64,000 nucleotides of DNA from NCBI RefSeq assembly GCF_003627815.1, contig NZ_CP032698.1, positions 4,588,001-4,652,000 on the forward strand, written 5' to 3'. Origin of the DNA: Streptomyces hundungensis. Its GTDB lineage: Bacteria; Actinomycetota; Actinomycetes; Streptomycetales; Streptomycetaceae. This document shows, one piece after another, positions 41,886-50,449 of the stretch; position 1 is the first letter of the stretch, and each line of letters starts with the position of its first letter. The position numbers were made by a program, and so were the translations under genes. The notes under the pieces are model-generated. The model saw nothing but the letters and a program-made list of their open reading frames with translations, was not told where the DNA came from and did no database searches.

Positions 41886-42626
41886 TCAGCGCGGGCCCTC
41901 CGGCGGGCGCTGGCGCGGCATGTTCGGCCGGGTGGCCGGGGGCAGCGGGAAGCGCCCGGGGCCGGGGGCGGCGTCCGTGCGCGGGGCCGCCGTGCTCAGG
42001 GTCTGCATGACCAGCGGGGCCGGCCCCGAGCGGAACTCCACCATCCAGTCCGCGGTCTCCGAGCGGACCAGGTCCATGACGTCCTCGGTGAACCGGCGCA
42101 GCACCGAAAGACAGCGCTCGGCGGCCTCCCCCGCGGTGCCGTCGGTCGGCCCGAGCACCTCGCGCACGCTCTCCGAGGCCCAGTCGAACTGGAGCCCCTG
42201 GAGTCTGCGCTGCACGGCCTGCGCGGTGGCCACGTCCCTTATCCAGCCCGAGGTCAGCCCGAAGTAGCGGTCGCAGGCCATGCACGCGGCGGCGAGCAGC
42301 AGACACAGATAGCCCCAGCCCGCCGCCCCCTTCAACGCCTCGGTCAGATCGAGCAGCGGCAGCACGGCCCCCGCGATCGCGCCGCTCGCCGTGCCGCAGC
42401 GCAGCACGCGCGCGCCGCGCCGCTTCCACAGCCGGTCCGCCAGGTACCACTCGGCCGTGCGCAGCGCGCCCGTCTCGACCCAGCGGTACAGCTCGTCGAG
42501 GCGCTCGGCGGGCTCCCCCCAGTCGCCGCGCGGGAACGGCCTCCCGGTCAGATCGCCCGTCTGCGCGCCCTCGTCCCGCCGGGCCTGACCCGGGGGCCCT
42601 TCGGGCTGCATGTCCGGCTGGCTCAC
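41886..42626 (-). CDS. SLATT-domain two-TM protein
   Basis: A 246-residue protein with two adjacent membrane segments (about 80-98 GTASGAIAGAVLPLLDL and 105-122 GYLCLLLAAACMACDRY) flanked by helical regions: LDELYRWVETGALRTAEWYLADRLWKRRGARVLR before and TAQAVQRRLQGLQFDW...FTEDVMDLVRSETADW after. This is the SLATT (2TM effector) layout. SLATT proteins are predicted pore-forming effectors of nucleotide-sensing immunity systems, but this version sits beside ybaB-recR as in other streptomycetes and no sensor gene is adjacent, so a housekeeping role is equally possible. Pro-rich C-terminus. Confidence 0.65.
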   Translation of the reverse strand: MSQPDMQPEGPPGQARRDEGAQTGDLTGRPFPRGDWGEPAERLDELYRWVETGALRTAEWYLADRLWKRRGARVLRCGTASGAIAGAVLPLLDLTEALKGAAGWGYLCLLLAAACMACDRYFGLTSGWIRDVATAQAVQRRLQGLQFDWASESVREVLGPTDGTAGEAAERCLSVLRRFTEDVMDLVRSETADWMVEFRSGPAPLVMQTLSTAAPRTDAAPGPGRFPLPPATRPNMPRQRPPEGPR

Positions 42627-43012
42627 CCGGCCGCTCCCTCCGCAACTGCTGCTGTGACCCTCTGTGCCGTCGAGTGACGCACGGGCACCTGGACGTGTAC
42701 GCGGCCGCGGTGGACGCGTACGGACGCAGTAAAGGGCCTCGCGTCTGCCGCCACCCGCGGTGTGCGGGTGCGTAGTGACGCGTCCTGCGGCGCCCGACCG
42801 CCATTCCTACCGCCGAATGGTGGGCTCGGGAGGCGACGACGCGGCCTCTTTGCCCGGAAGTGGCCCTTGATCAGGTATACGGACACGCACCGCGTCACTC
42901 GAAAGAGTTGCGGAGCAGGGGGCCCTTGGACCACGTAGGCTCGGAGTGCCGAAAGCGGCAGCGAAGCCGAGCTGTCGCGGCGAACCCGTCCCGACGAAAC
43001 CCGGAGTGCACC
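42627..43012. other. Gene-free stretch between the SLATT and ybaB genes
   Basis: Divergent promoter region. A TAGGCT -10-like hexamer at 42936-42941 would give ybaB a leader of about 65 nt. No 4.5S RNA signature or dnaX is found here, unlike the ybaB-recR setting of enterobacteria. Confidence 0.4.
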
Positions 43013-43348
43013 GTGATCCCTGGTGGTGGCCAGCCCAACATGCAGCAGCTTCTCCAGCAGGCCCAGAAGATGCAGCAGGACCTCGCCGTGGCCCAGGAGG
43101 AGCTCGCGGCGACCGAGGTCGAGGGCCAGGCCGGTGGCGGTCTGGTCAAGGCGACCGTGACCGGGTCGGGGGAGCTGCGCGCCCTCGCCATCGACCCGAA
43201 GGCGGTCGACCCGGAGGACACCGAGACCCTCGCGGACCTGATCGTCGCGGCCGTGCAGGCGGCCAACGACAACGCCCAGCAGCTCCAGCAGCAGAAGCTC
43301 GGCCCGCTGGCGCAGGGCCTGGGCGGCATGCCCGGCCTGCCGTTCTAG
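43013..43348 (+). CDS. ybaB: YbaB/EbfC nucleoid-associated protein
   Basis: A 111-residue DNA-binding protein. It has [59 protein letters not shown], the standard helix then beta-sheet core of the family, followed by a long Gln-rich helix. YbaB dimers bind DNA and influence nucleoid structure; the gene is nearly always next to recR, as here. GTG start; a promoter probably lies about 65 nt upstream. A GCGCAC/GTGCGC palindrome and a TACCGT box separate it from recR. Confidence 0.93.
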   Translation: MIPGGGQPNMQQLLQQAQKMQQDLAVAQEELAATEVEGQAGGGLVKATVTGSGELRALAIDPKAVDPEDTETLADLIVAAVQAANDNAQQLQQQKLGPLAQGLGGMPGLPF

Positions 43349-43462
43349 GGCCCGGTCCCCGGGCGCGGGTCCACCTCGCGCACCGATACGTGCGCCCGCC
43401 CTACTGAGGCGGACGCGCACCAACTACCGTAGGCGTCAGAGCAACCCACGAGAGGCGTTCCG

Positions 43463-44062
43463 TTGTACGAAGGCGTGGTTCAGGACCTCATCGACGAACT
43501 GGGCAGGCTGCCCGGCGTCGGTCCCAAGAGCGCGCAGCGGATCGCCTTCCACATCCTTCAGACCGAGCCGACCGATGTGCGCCGCCTCGCGCACGCGCTC
43601 CTCGAAGTCAAGGACAAGGTCCGCTTCTGCGCGGTCTGCGGCAATGTGGCGCAGGAGGAGCGGTGCGCGGTCTGCCGCGACCCGCGCCGCGACCAGACGG
43701 TCATCTGCGTCGTGGAGGAGCCCAAGGACGTGGTGGCCATCGAGCGGACCCGTGAGTTCCGCGGCCGCTACCACGTGCTGGGCGGAGCCATCAGCCCGAT
43801 CGAGGGCGTCGGCCCGGACGACCTGCGCATCCGCGAGCTGCTCGCGCGCCTCGCGGACGGCACGGTCACCGAGCTGATCCTGGCCACCGACCCGAACCTG
43901 GAGGGCGAGGCCACGGCGACCTACCTCGCCCGCATGATCAAGCCCATGGGGCTCAGGGTCACCCGGCTCGCCAGCGGCCTGCCGGTCGGCGGCGACCTGG
44001 AGTACGCCGACGAGGTCACCCTGGGCCGCGCCTTCGAAGGAAGGCGGCTGCTCGATGTGTGA
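43463..44062 (+). CDS. recR: Recombination protein RecR
   Basis: A 199-residue protein of standard length that acts with RecF/RecO in loading RecA at gaps. The helix-hairpin-helix [24 protein letters not shown] is at residues 8-31, the C4 zinc finger [16 protein letters not shown] at 56-71, and the Toprim domain [20 protein letters not shown]...[19 protein letters not shown] follows. TTG start with GAGAGG upstream. Its stop overlaps a 25-codon ORF that leads to the DUF5063 gene. Confidence 0.95.
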   Translation: MYEGVVQDLIDELGRLPGVGPKSAQRIAFHILQTEPTDVRRLAHALLEVKDKVRFCAVCGNVAQEERCAVCRDPRRDQTVICVVEEPKDVVAIERTREFRGRYHVLGGAISPIEGVGPDDLRIRELLARLADGTVTELILATDPNLEGEATATYLARMIKPMGLRVTRLASGLPVGGDLEYADEVTLGRAFEGRRLLDV

Positions 44063-44132
44063 CGTCCAGCAGGATCACGCCCAGCAGGAGTACGCCCGGC
44101 AGGGCTACGAGGAAGGCCGACTCGATGTCTGA
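44055..44132 (+). CDS. Possible 25-residue bridging ORF between recR and the DUF5063 gene
   Basis: ATG 44055 overlaps the recR stop by 8 bp and the TGA (44130-44132) overlaps the DUF5063 start by 8 bp. It has its own GGAAGG site 10 nt upstream. Three near-identical 15-bp units code for repeats of the type QQ-D/E-H/Y-A. Both junctions share the sequence CTCGATGTSTGACG. It could serve only to carry ribosomes from recR to the next gene. Real translation is unproven. Confidence 0.4.
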   Translation: MCDVQQDHAQQEYARQGYEEGRLDV

Positions 44133-44784
44133 CGCAACGCTGCACGCGACCACCCAGGACCCGGACTCCTTCGCGGTCCAGATCGCCGACCAGGTCGAGT
44201 CCTTCATCGTCGCGGTCACGGAAGTGGCCAAGGGCGACGAGCCCGACAGTGCCGTGCCGTTCCTGCTCCTGGAGTTCTCCCAGCTGCTGCTCGCCGGCGG
44301 CCGGCTCGGCGCGCACGAGGACATCGTCCCCGACGAGCCCTACGAGCCGGACCTCGGTCCCGAGGCCGACGTGGACGAGCTGCGCGAGCGCTTCGCCCGC
44401 CTGCTCGAACCCATCGACGTCTACTCCGAGGTCTTCGACCCGTACGAGCCGCGCAAGGCGCCGGTGCCGTGCCGGATCTCCGACGACATCGCCGACGTCG
44501 TCACCGACCTGCGCCACGGCCTGGCCCACTACCGGGCCGGCCGCATCTCCGAGGCGCTGTGGTGGTGGCAGTTCTCCTACTTCTCCAACTGGGGCTCGAC
44601 GGCCTCCGCCGCGCTGCGCGCCCTCCAGTCGCTGGTCGCCCACGTCCGTCTCGACCAGCCGCTTCCGGAGCTCGACGGCCTCGACACCGACGAGGACCTG
44701 GCGGAGGGCGCCCTGGAGGAGGAGGCGGGCCGCGTCATGGCCGAGGAGCTGGCGGGCCCGCTGGGTCTGCACGACCTCAAATAG
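44125..44784 (+). CDS. DUF5063 domain protein
   Basis: A 219-residue acidic soluble protein of the DUF5063 family, regularly found between recR and lysC in streptomycetes. Conserved-looking parts are FAVQIADQVESFIVAVTEVA at the N-terminus, VPFLLLEFSQLLLAGGRLGA near residue 45, and the Trp-rich GRISEALWWWQFSYFSNWGSTASAALRALQSLVAH near 143-177. The position in a recR operon suggests a link to DNA repair or replication, but no activity is known. GAGGAAGG lies 8 nt upstream of ATG 44125. Confidence 0.8.
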   Translation: MSDATLHATTQDPDSFAVQIADQVESFIVAVTEVAKGDEPDSAVPFLLLEFSQLLLAGGRLGAHEDIVPDEPYEPDLGPEADVDELRERFARLLEPIDVYSEVFDPYEPRKAPVPCRISDDIADVVTDLRHGLAHYRAGRISEALWWWQFSYFSNWGSTASAALRALQSLVAHVRLDQPLPELDGLDTDEDLAEGALEEEAGRVMAEELAGPLGLHDLK

Positions 44785-44998
44785 CTAGCCCGGGAGGCCC
44801 GCAGTCCGGCGGGCCTGTGACCCCGCCCACAAACCGCGTACGACCGGACGGCTCGGGCAGGCGGACCTCGCGAGCGGTCCGGAGGACGCCCGGTGATCAT
44901 CCAGTGAGCGGGACATCTCACGAGGTGATACGACCCGGGCGATTCCGGCCCGCTCGTTAAACTGAGCCGACCCAGCAAGAACTGAGCTAGGAGCGCAC

Positions 44999-46279
44999 GT
45001 GGGCCTTGTCGTGCAGAAGTACGGAGGCTCCTCCGTTGCCGATGCCGAGGGCATCAAGCGCGTCGCCAAGCGGATCGTGGAAGCCAAGAAGAACGGCCAC
45101 CAGGTGGTCGTCGTGGTTTCCGCGATGGGCGACACGACGGATGAGTTGATCGAGCTCGCGGAGCAGGTGTCTCCCATGCCTGCCGGGCGGGAGTTCGACA
45201 TGCTGCTGACCGCCGGAGAGCGGATCTCCATGGCGCTGCTCGCCATGGCGATCAAAAGCCTGGGCCACCAGGCCCAGTCGTTCACGGGCAGCCAGGCCGG
45301 TGTCATCACCGACTCGGTCCACAACAAGGCGCGGATCATCGACGTCACCCCCGGCCGCATCCGGACCTCGATCGACGAGGGCAACATCGCCATCGTCGCC
45401 GGGTTCCAGGGCGTCAGCCAGGAGGGGAAGAACATCACCACGCTGGGGCGCGGTGGTTCGGACACGACGGCCGTCGCGCTCGCGGCCGCCCTCGACGCCG
45501 AGGTCTGCGAGATCTACACCGACGTCGACGGCGTCTTCACCGCCGACCCCCGCGTCGTGAAGAAGGCGAAGAAGATCGAGTGGATCTCCTTCGAGGACAT
45601 GCTGGAGCTGGCCGCGTCCGGCTCCAAGGTGCTGCTGCACCGGTGCGTCGAGTACGCCCGCCGTTACAACATCCCGATCCATGTGCGGTCGTCCTTCAGC
45701 GGACTTCAGGGCACCTGGGTCAGCAACGAACCACGTTCCCAGTCGGAGGGTCAGCAGGTGGAGCACGCCATCATCTCCGGAGTCGCCCACGACGTCTCCG
45801 AGGCGAAGGTCACGGTCGTCGGAGTGCCCGACAAGCCGGGCGAGGCCGCGGCGATCTTCCGCACCATCGCGGACGCCGAGATCAACATCGACATGGTGGT
45901 GCAGAACGTCTCCGCCGCGTCGACGGGCCTCACCGACATCTCGTTCACGCTGCCCAAGGCCGAGGGCCGCAAGGCCATCGACGCCCTGGAGCGCTCCAAG
46001 CCGACCATCGGCTTCGAGTCGCTGCGCTACGACGACCAGATCGCCAAGATCTCCCTGGTCGGCGCGGGCATGAAGACCAACCCCGGCGTCACGGCGGGCT
46101 TCTTCGAGGCGCTCTCGGACGCGGGCGTCAACATCGAGCTCATCTCGACCTCCGAGATCCGCATCTCGGTGGTCACCCGCGCCGATGACGTCAACAACGC
46201 CGTGCGCGCCGTGCACTCCGCCTTCGGCCTCGACTCCGACAGCGACGAGGCCGTCGTCTACGGAGGCACCGGGCGATGA
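44999..46279 (+). CDS. lysC: Aspartokinase (alpha subunit)
   Basis: A 426-residue enzyme phosphorylating aspartate at the entry of the lysine, threonine, methionine and diaminopimelate pathways. [20 protein letters not shown] at residues 4-23 is the KYGGSS nucleotide site, followed by [40 protein letters not shown] near 148 and [15 protein letters not shown] near 172-186. Two ACT domains (about 265-420) bind feedback effectors. GTG start with TAGGAG upstream. The 3' part contains a second start for a separate beta subunit, as in Corynebacterium. Overlaps the asd-like gene by 4 bp (ATGA). Confidence 0.95.
   Translation: MGLVVQKYGGSSVADAEGIKRVAKRIVEAKKNGHQVVVVVSAMGDTTDELIELAEQVSPMPAGREFDMLLTAGERISMALLAMAIKSLGHQAQSFTGSQAGVITDSVHNKARIIDVTPGRIRTSIDEGNIAIVAGFQGVSQEGKNITTLGRGGSDTTAVALAAALDAEVCEIYTDVDGVFTADPRVVKKAKKIEWISFEDMLELAASGSKVLLHRCVEYARRYNIPIHVRSSFSGLQGTWVSNEPRSQSEGQQVEHAIISGVAHDVSEAKVTVVGVPDKPGEAAAIFRTIADAEINIDMVVQNVSAASTGLTDISFTLPKAEGRKAIDALERSKPTIGFESLRYDDQIAKISLVGAGMKTNPGVTAGFFEALSDAGVNIELISTSEIRISVVTRADDVNNAVRAVHSAFGLDSDSDEAVVYGGTGR
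45745..45750 (+). promoter_or_regulatory. Internal ribosome site for the aspartokinase beta subunit
   Basis: GGAGGG lies 7 nt before an in-frame GTG at 45758 (residue 254). This is the position where the C. glutamicum beta subunit begins. Confidence 0.7.
45758..46279 (+). CDS. lysC: Aspartokinase beta subunit (internal in-frame start)
   Basis: A 173-residue product equal to the C-terminal ACT-domain part of LysC, starting [22 protein letters not shown]. In corynebacteria the alpha2beta2 aspartokinase uses exactly such an overlapping beta subunit to form the lysine/threonine feedback site. The in-frame GTG and well-placed GGAGGG support the same design here; this is inferred from family knowledge plus the ribosome site. 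Confidence 0.7.
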   Translation: MEHAIISGVAHDVSEAKVTVVGVPDKPGEAAAIFRTIADAEINIDMVVQNVSAASTGLTDISFTLPKAEGRKAIDALERSKPTIGFESLRYDDQIAKISLVGAGMKTNPGVTAGFFEALSDAGVNIELISTSEIRISVVTRADDVNNAVRAVHSAFGLDSDSDEAVVYGGTGR

Positions 46280-47334
46280 CCCCCAGACCGGCGCTCACGG
46301 TCGTCGGAGCGACCGGGGGCGCCGGTGCGGTGATGCTCCAGATCCTGACCCAGCACGCGGATGTCTGGGGCGAGGTGCGCCTCGTCGCGTCCGCGCGCTC
46401 GGCCGGACGCAAGTTGCTGGTGCGGGGCGCGGAGTGCGAGGTGCTCGCGCTCGGCGAGGAGGCCCTGGAAGGGGCCGACGTCGTCGTCTTCCTCGTGCCC
46501 GCCGAGGTCGCCGCCCGGTGGGCGCCGGTCGCGGCCGCCAAGGGCGCGGTGGTGGTGGACAGTTCCGCCGCCTTCCGGATGGACCCCGACGTGCCGCTCG
46601 TGGTGCCCGAGCTCAATCCCCATGCCGTACGGATGCGTCCGCGCGGCATCGTCGCGAGCCCGCACGCCACCACCCTCGCCATGAGCGTGGCCGTCGGCGC
46701 GCTGCACGCCGAGTTCTGCCTGAGCGAGCTGGTCGTGTCGACCTATCAGGCCGCCAGTGGGGAGGGGCAGCCCGGAGTCGAGGCGCTGCGCCGGCAGGTC
46801 TCGCTGGTGGCCGGCACCCAGCTCGGCACCAACCCGGGCGATGTGCGCCGGGCCGTCGGCGACGAGCTCGGCCCCTTCCCCGCGCCCCTCGCCCTGAACG
46901 TGGTGCCCTGGACCGGGGAGCTCGCCGACGACGGCTGGTCCTCGCAGGAGCTGGGCATCCGCGACGAGCTGCGCAAGGTGCTCGGCCTGCCGCGCCTTCC
47001 GGTCTCCGCCACCTGTGTCCGGGTCCCCGTGGTGACCACGCACTCGGCCTCCGTGCACGCGCGCTTCGAGAACGAGGTGGAGGTGGCGCGGGCCCACGAG
47101 ATCCTGGCGACCGCCCCGGGCGTGGTGCTCTTCGACAACCCGGCGGTCGGCGAGTTCCCGACCCCCGCGGACGTGGTGGGCACCGACCCCACCTGGGTCG
47201 GCCGGGTGCGCCGTTCGCCGGACGATCCGCGCGTACTGGAACTTTTCGTCTGCGGCGACAACCTCCGCAAGGGCACGGCCCTGAACGCGGCCCACATCGC
47301 CGAGTTGGCGGCCCGCGAATTCAACGGGCGCTGA
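46276..47334 (+). CDS. Aspartate-semialdehyde dehydrogenase-like protein lacking the catalytic Cys
   Basis: A 352-residue member of the ASADH family. The N-terminal Rossmann motif [16 protein letters not shown] and the later [21 protein letters not shown] (substrate Gln), [19 protein letters not shown] (catalytic-site Arg and His) and [13 protein letters not shown] are all present. The motif that carries the nucleophile in the family (NPNCTT type) reads [10 protein letters not shown] here, so the cysteine is Ala131. Without it the usual thioester mechanism cannot run. It is coupled to lysC by an ATGA overlap, the normal asd position, so it may be a pseudo-enzyme or a changed paralogue, with a true Asd encoded elsewhere. 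Confidence 0.85.
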   Translation: MTPRPALTVVGATGGAGAVMLQILTQHADVWGEVRLVASARSAGRKLLVRGAECEVLALGEEALEGADVVVFLVPAEVAARWAPVAAAKGAVVVDSSAAFRMDPDVPLVVPELNPHAVRMRPRGIVASPHATTLAMSVAVGALHAEFCLSELVVSTYQAASGEGQPGVEALRRQVSLVAGTQLGTNPGDVRRAVGDELGPFPAPLALNVVPWTGELADDGWSSQELGIRDELRKVLGLPRLPVSATCVRVPVVTTHSASVHARFENEVEVARAHEILATAPGVVLFDNPAVGEFPTPADVVGTDPTWVGRVRRSPDDPRVLELFVCGDNLRKGTALNAAHIAELAAREFNGR

Positions 47335-47602
47335 CCCCTACCCCGTTTGTAGGATCCGTGAACGCTCTGTGAGCAAGTCGCTGGTCTGTACCACTTGTAC
47401 TGCGCCGACGCCTTGTTACACGATTCATGTCCGTGTCCCCGCAACCGCGGCCCGGCATGGAGCGTCTATGCGGTCGCCCCTCAAGGTGCCGTAAAAATCG
47501 GGGCATTGGGGAAGATCGGGTACGGATGAGGGCATGTGGTGCACCGCCAAAAACAGTGTCGTACGCGTACAACCCTGACGGGGAGGAACGTGTCCAACAG
47601 GC

Positions 47603-48274
47603 GTGGCAGAGGTACTCGAGTTCAGAGCGGTACCGGTGCGCGGCGGCATGGCGGTCCGCCCGCGTCGGCGCCCCGGCGCACCCGGTGGCATGCCGGTGAT
47701 CGCGCCCATGCCCGCCCCCCGTACGGTCCGCCCACCCGCGCAGGCGACCTCGCGCGAGAGCGCTGACGAGGTCATGGCGGCCGGCACCACTGTTGATCAC
47801 CTCACCGAGACCTACCGCGCGCACTACCGCTCGCTGCTCGGCCTCGCGGCGCTGCTCCTGGACGACATCGCTTCCTGCGAGGACGTCGTGCAGGAGGCGT
47901 TCATCCGGGTCCACTCGGCGCGCAGCCGCGTGCGCGAACCCGAGAAGACCCTCGCCTACCTCCGCCAGACGGTGGTCAACCTCTCCCGCTCCGCGCTGCG
48001 CCGGCGCATCCTCGGGCTCAAGCTGCTCTCCAAGCCGATGCCCGACATGGCGAGCGCCGAGGAGGGCGCGTACGACCAGTTGGAGCGCGACGCGCTCATC
48101 AAGGCGATGCGCGGACTCCAGCGCCGCCAGCGCGAGGTGCTGGTGCTGCGCTACTTCGCCGACATGACCGAGGCCCAGGTCGCCGAGACGCTCGGCATAT
48201 CCCTGGGCTCGGTCAAGGCGTACGGATCGCGCGGCATAGCCGCCCTGCGCGTCGCCATGGAGGCGACGGCGTGA
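47603..48274 (+). CDS. RNA polymerase sigma-70 family (ECF-like) sigma factor
   Basis: A 223-residue sigma factor. After a 60-residue Pro/Arg-rich extension, region 2 reads YRAHYRSLLGLAALLLDDIASCEDVVQEAFIRVHSA (about 70-105) and region 4 reads AMRGLQRRQREVLVLRYFADMTEAQVAETLGISLGSVKAYGSRGIAALR (about 165-215). This is the SigE-like ECF layout of actinobacteria. The start is uncertain: the strong GGGGAGGAAC site at 47579-47588 suits an out-of-frame GTG at 47590, while third-position GC supports this frame from 47603; ATG 47774 begins the core. Coupled by a GTGA overlap to the next gene. Confidence 0.82.
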   Translation: MAEVLEFRAVPVRGGMAVRPRRRPGAPGGMPVIAPMPAPRTVRPPAQATSRESADEVMAAGTTVDHLTETYRAHYRSLLGLAALLLDDIASCEDVVQEAFIRVHSARSRVREPEKTLAYLRQTVVNLSRSALRRRILGLKLLSKPMPDMASAEEGAYDQLERDALIKAMRGLQRRQREVLVLRYFADMTEAQVAETLGISLGSVKAYGSRGIAALRVAMEATA

Positions 48275-49503
48275 AGGGGTCCGACAGGAACGACGAAAGG
48301 TTTCCGGGAGAGCACGGACAACGCGGGCAGCGCGGGGAACACGGCAAGAGCGGGTCGGACCAGCGGCCCAGGAACGACCTGAACGACCTGACTGGATACG
48401 GATTCGTGGACAAGACGCCGGAAACGAACAACACCGGCACCCCTCCCTTCGGCTTTCCGCCCGCCCCGGGCAGCACCGACGCGGCCGACGAACGGGCCCT
48501 GCGCAGACTGCTGCACGGCACCGTCGAGGACCTGAAGCCCTCGGAGGGGGCGCTCGAACACCTGCGGGCCGCGGTGCCCCTGCGCCGGGCCCGCAAACGC
48601 CAGGCCGTCGTCGGCTCGATCGCGGCCGCCCTCCTGGTGGCCACCGCGGTGCCCGCGTTCCTGCACGTCGCCAACACGGCCGGCAGCGCCGACGACCTGC
48701 CCGCCGTCGCCGGACACGGCGAGCGGACCCACGGCACGCCCGACCCCGCCTCCGACACGGTCGAGGCCACGGACGCGGGCGGCCGGCCCTCCAGCGCGGG
48801 CAGCGCGCCCGGCACGCCCGGCGGCAAGGGGCCCAGGGCCACGCCCACCAAGGGTGCGACCGGCGGCACCGCCGGCGGCGCGACCGGCGCGGGCAGCGGC
48901 CCCGTGAAGGCGAACTCGCCGGTGTGCGAGGCGGCCGAGCTGAGCGTGAAGTCGGCGAAGGTCGGCAAGCCCGACTCCACCGGCAAGGTGTACGGCGCGT
49001 TCCGCATCGTCAACGCCTCCGACAAGCAGTGCGCGATCGGTGGGGTCGGCAAGTTCAACGTGCGGGCGCAGGGCGCCGCCGACCCGGCGAAGATCACCGT
49101 CGTCGAGCACGCGGTGGGCGACCCGGCCCCGGGCCTGCCCGACCCCTCCCAGGACGCCACGGCCCTGGTCCTCCAGCCCGCCGCGGCCTACGAGGTGCGG
49201 TTCGCATGGGTCCCCTCGGACACCTGCCCCAAGGCGACCCCGACGCCCGACCCGACACCGTCCAACGGCGGCTCCAGCAGCAGCGGGATCGTCGCCCCCA
49301 CGACGGGCGGCTCCACCGGGACCTCGCAACTCGCCCCGAACGGCGGCACCCCCACCGCCACGGCGGACGGCACGGTCGCGGTGACCCACGTCGCGGAGCC
49401 CGGCGCGCCGTCGGCGGAGGCGAAGATCCCCAACGCGTGCGCGGGGACGATCTACAAGACGGGCGTACTGGACGCGGGAGCGTCGGCGTCGTCGACGCCG
49501 TAA
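48271..49503 (+). CDS. Membrane protein coupled to the sigma factor (candidate anti-sigma)
   Basis: A 410-residue single-pass protein. Residues 1-108 are cytoplasmic, with a helical part DERALRRLLHGTVEDLKPSEGALEHLRAAVPLRRARKRQ that resembles the short N-terminal region of membrane anti-sigma factors. A membrane segment follows (about 112-132), then an extracellular Gly/Thr/Pro-rich linker and a beta-rich domain with three Cys residues (CEAAELSVKSAK...DKQCAIGG...SDTCPK). No zinc-type HxxxCxxC motif is present. GTG start overlaps the sigma gene stop, so coupled expression supports a sigma/anti-sigma pair. Its 3' end overlaps the SURF1 gene by 52 bp. Confidence 0.7.
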   Translation: MKGSDRNDERFPGEHGQRGQRGEHGKSGSDQRPRNDLNDLTGYGFVDKTPETNNTGTPPFGFPPAPGSTDAADERALRRLLHGTVEDLKPSEGALEHLRAAVPLRRARKRQAVVGSIAAALLVATAVPAFLHVANTAGSADDLPAVAGHGERTHGTPDPASDTVEATDAGGRPSSAGSAPGTPGGKGPRATPTKGATGGTAGGATGAGSGPVKANSPVCEAAELSVKSAKVGKPDSTGKVYGAFRIVNASDKQCAIGGVGKFNVRAQGAADPAKITVVEHAVGDPAPGLPDPSQDATALVLQPAAAYEVRFAWVPSDTCPKATPTPDPTPSNGGSSSSGIVAPTTGGSTGTSQLAPNGGTPTATADGTVAVTHVAEPGAPSAEAKIPNACAGTIYKTGVLDAGASASSTP

Positions 49504-50333
49504 GGGCCTCCCGGCGTCTCGGAGCCCTCCGGGGCCGCGGCCCCTTCCGGCGTCGGCTGGGAGGCCGGCGGCGTCTCGGAGCCGCCCTCCGGGGCGAGGC
49601 CGAGTTCGGCGTCCTCCAGGGCCTCGGCCTCGCGCCGGACCAGGCGGAACCACATGAACACCACGAACCCCGCGAAGACGAACCACTCACCGGTGTAGCC
49701 GAGGTTCTGGAACGCCTTGAGGTCGAGCCCGCTGTTCTGCGGGGCGCTGGCCGGCACCGCGGTCATGCCGGCGTCGGCGGTGGGCAGTGTCACCCAGGCG
49801 TCGTACACCGGGTACGGCACGAGGTTGACGAGGGCGGCCGCGCTGATCACGCCGACCTGGCCCCGGGGGAGCCCGCCCTGGGCGTGCACCCCGTCGGAGC
49901 CCACGGTCTCGGACGCCTGGAGTACGCCGGTCACCTCGACCTCGCCGCTCGGCGCGGCCGGGGCCTGGGCGCCCCGCGGGATCCAGCCCCGCACGACGGG
50001 CAGCGCCTTCGCGCCGTCGGTGCGCAGCAGGGTCAGGACGTAGCTGCCCGACGCGCCGTCGACCTCGCGGCCCGGCACCAGGAACTGCTCGGCGTACCGG
50101 CCGTGCGCGACGGCGGGGCGGCCGGAGGTGCGCTGGTCCACGGGGAGCAGCGAGGCGAGGGGCTCGGCCTTCAGGGAGGCGGGGTCGGGTGCCTTCGTGG
50201 CGGCGTCGTGGGACTGCACGCGGTCCTCGAAGCGGCCGAGCTGCCAGGAGCCCATGAAGACGCAGACGGGGATGGCGAGCAGGACGAAGGCGTGGATTGC
50301 CCACCAGCGGGGTGTGAGCAGGAACCGGTACAC
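49452..50333 (-). CDS. SURF1 family cytochrome oxidase assembly protein
   Basis: A 293-residue membrane protein. YRFLLTPRWWAIHAFVLLAIPVCVFMGSWQLGRFEDRV at the N-terminus gives the first membrane segment and the family's GxWQLxR motif. The middle (about 50-205) is the extracytoplasmic SURF1 domain with VLTLLRTDGAKALPVVRGWIP, and a second membrane segment is near 222-240 (GEWFVFAGFVVFMWFRLVRR). SURF1 aids heme a insertion into aa3-type oxidase. GTG start with a TACCGT box 6 nt upstream (leaderless). The last 50 residues are Pro/Glu-rich, with the 3' end overlapping the sigma-linked gene. Confidence 0.9.
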   Translation of the reverse strand: MYRFLLTPRWWAIHAFVLLAIPVCVFMGSWQLGRFEDRVQSHDAATKAPDPASLKAEPLASLLPVDQRTSGRPAVAHGRYAEQFLVPGREVDGASGSYVLTLLRTDGAKALPVVRGWIPRGAQAPAAPSGEVEVTGVLQASETVGSDGVHAQGGLPRGQVGVISAAALVNLVPYPVYDAWVTLPTADAGMTAVPASAPQNSGLDLKAFQNLGYTGEWFVFAGFVVFMWFRLVRREAEALEDAELGLAPEGGSETPPASQPTPEGAAAPEGSETPGGPYGVDDADAPASSTPVL

Positions 50334-50339
50334 ACCTCC

Positions 50340-50345
50340 ACGGTA
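50340..50345 (-). promoter_or_regulatory. -10 box TACCGT of the SURF1 gene, leaderless
   Basis: On the minus strand TACCGT is followed by 6 nt (GGAGGT) and the GTG at 50333. The GGAGGT is too close to work as a ribosome site. Confidence 0.5.
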
Positions 50346-50449
50346 CGGAATCCCGCCGGGGGGCTGGGCTGCGGGGTGCCCGCAACTCCCCGGGGCCAAG
50401 CCCCCGGCCCCCCGGCCCCCGGGGCCGAGCCCCCGACCCCCCGCGTCTT

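Noticed and set aside
42627..43012. Possible 4.5S RNA or tRNA near ybaB-recR
   Set aside because: Looked for because of gene order in other bacteria; no conserved SRP RNA apex or tRNA T-loop sequence found.
47427..47699. Small ORF before the sigma factor gene
   Set aside because: Poor third-position GC and no family resemblance; overlaps the probable sigma promoter/leader.
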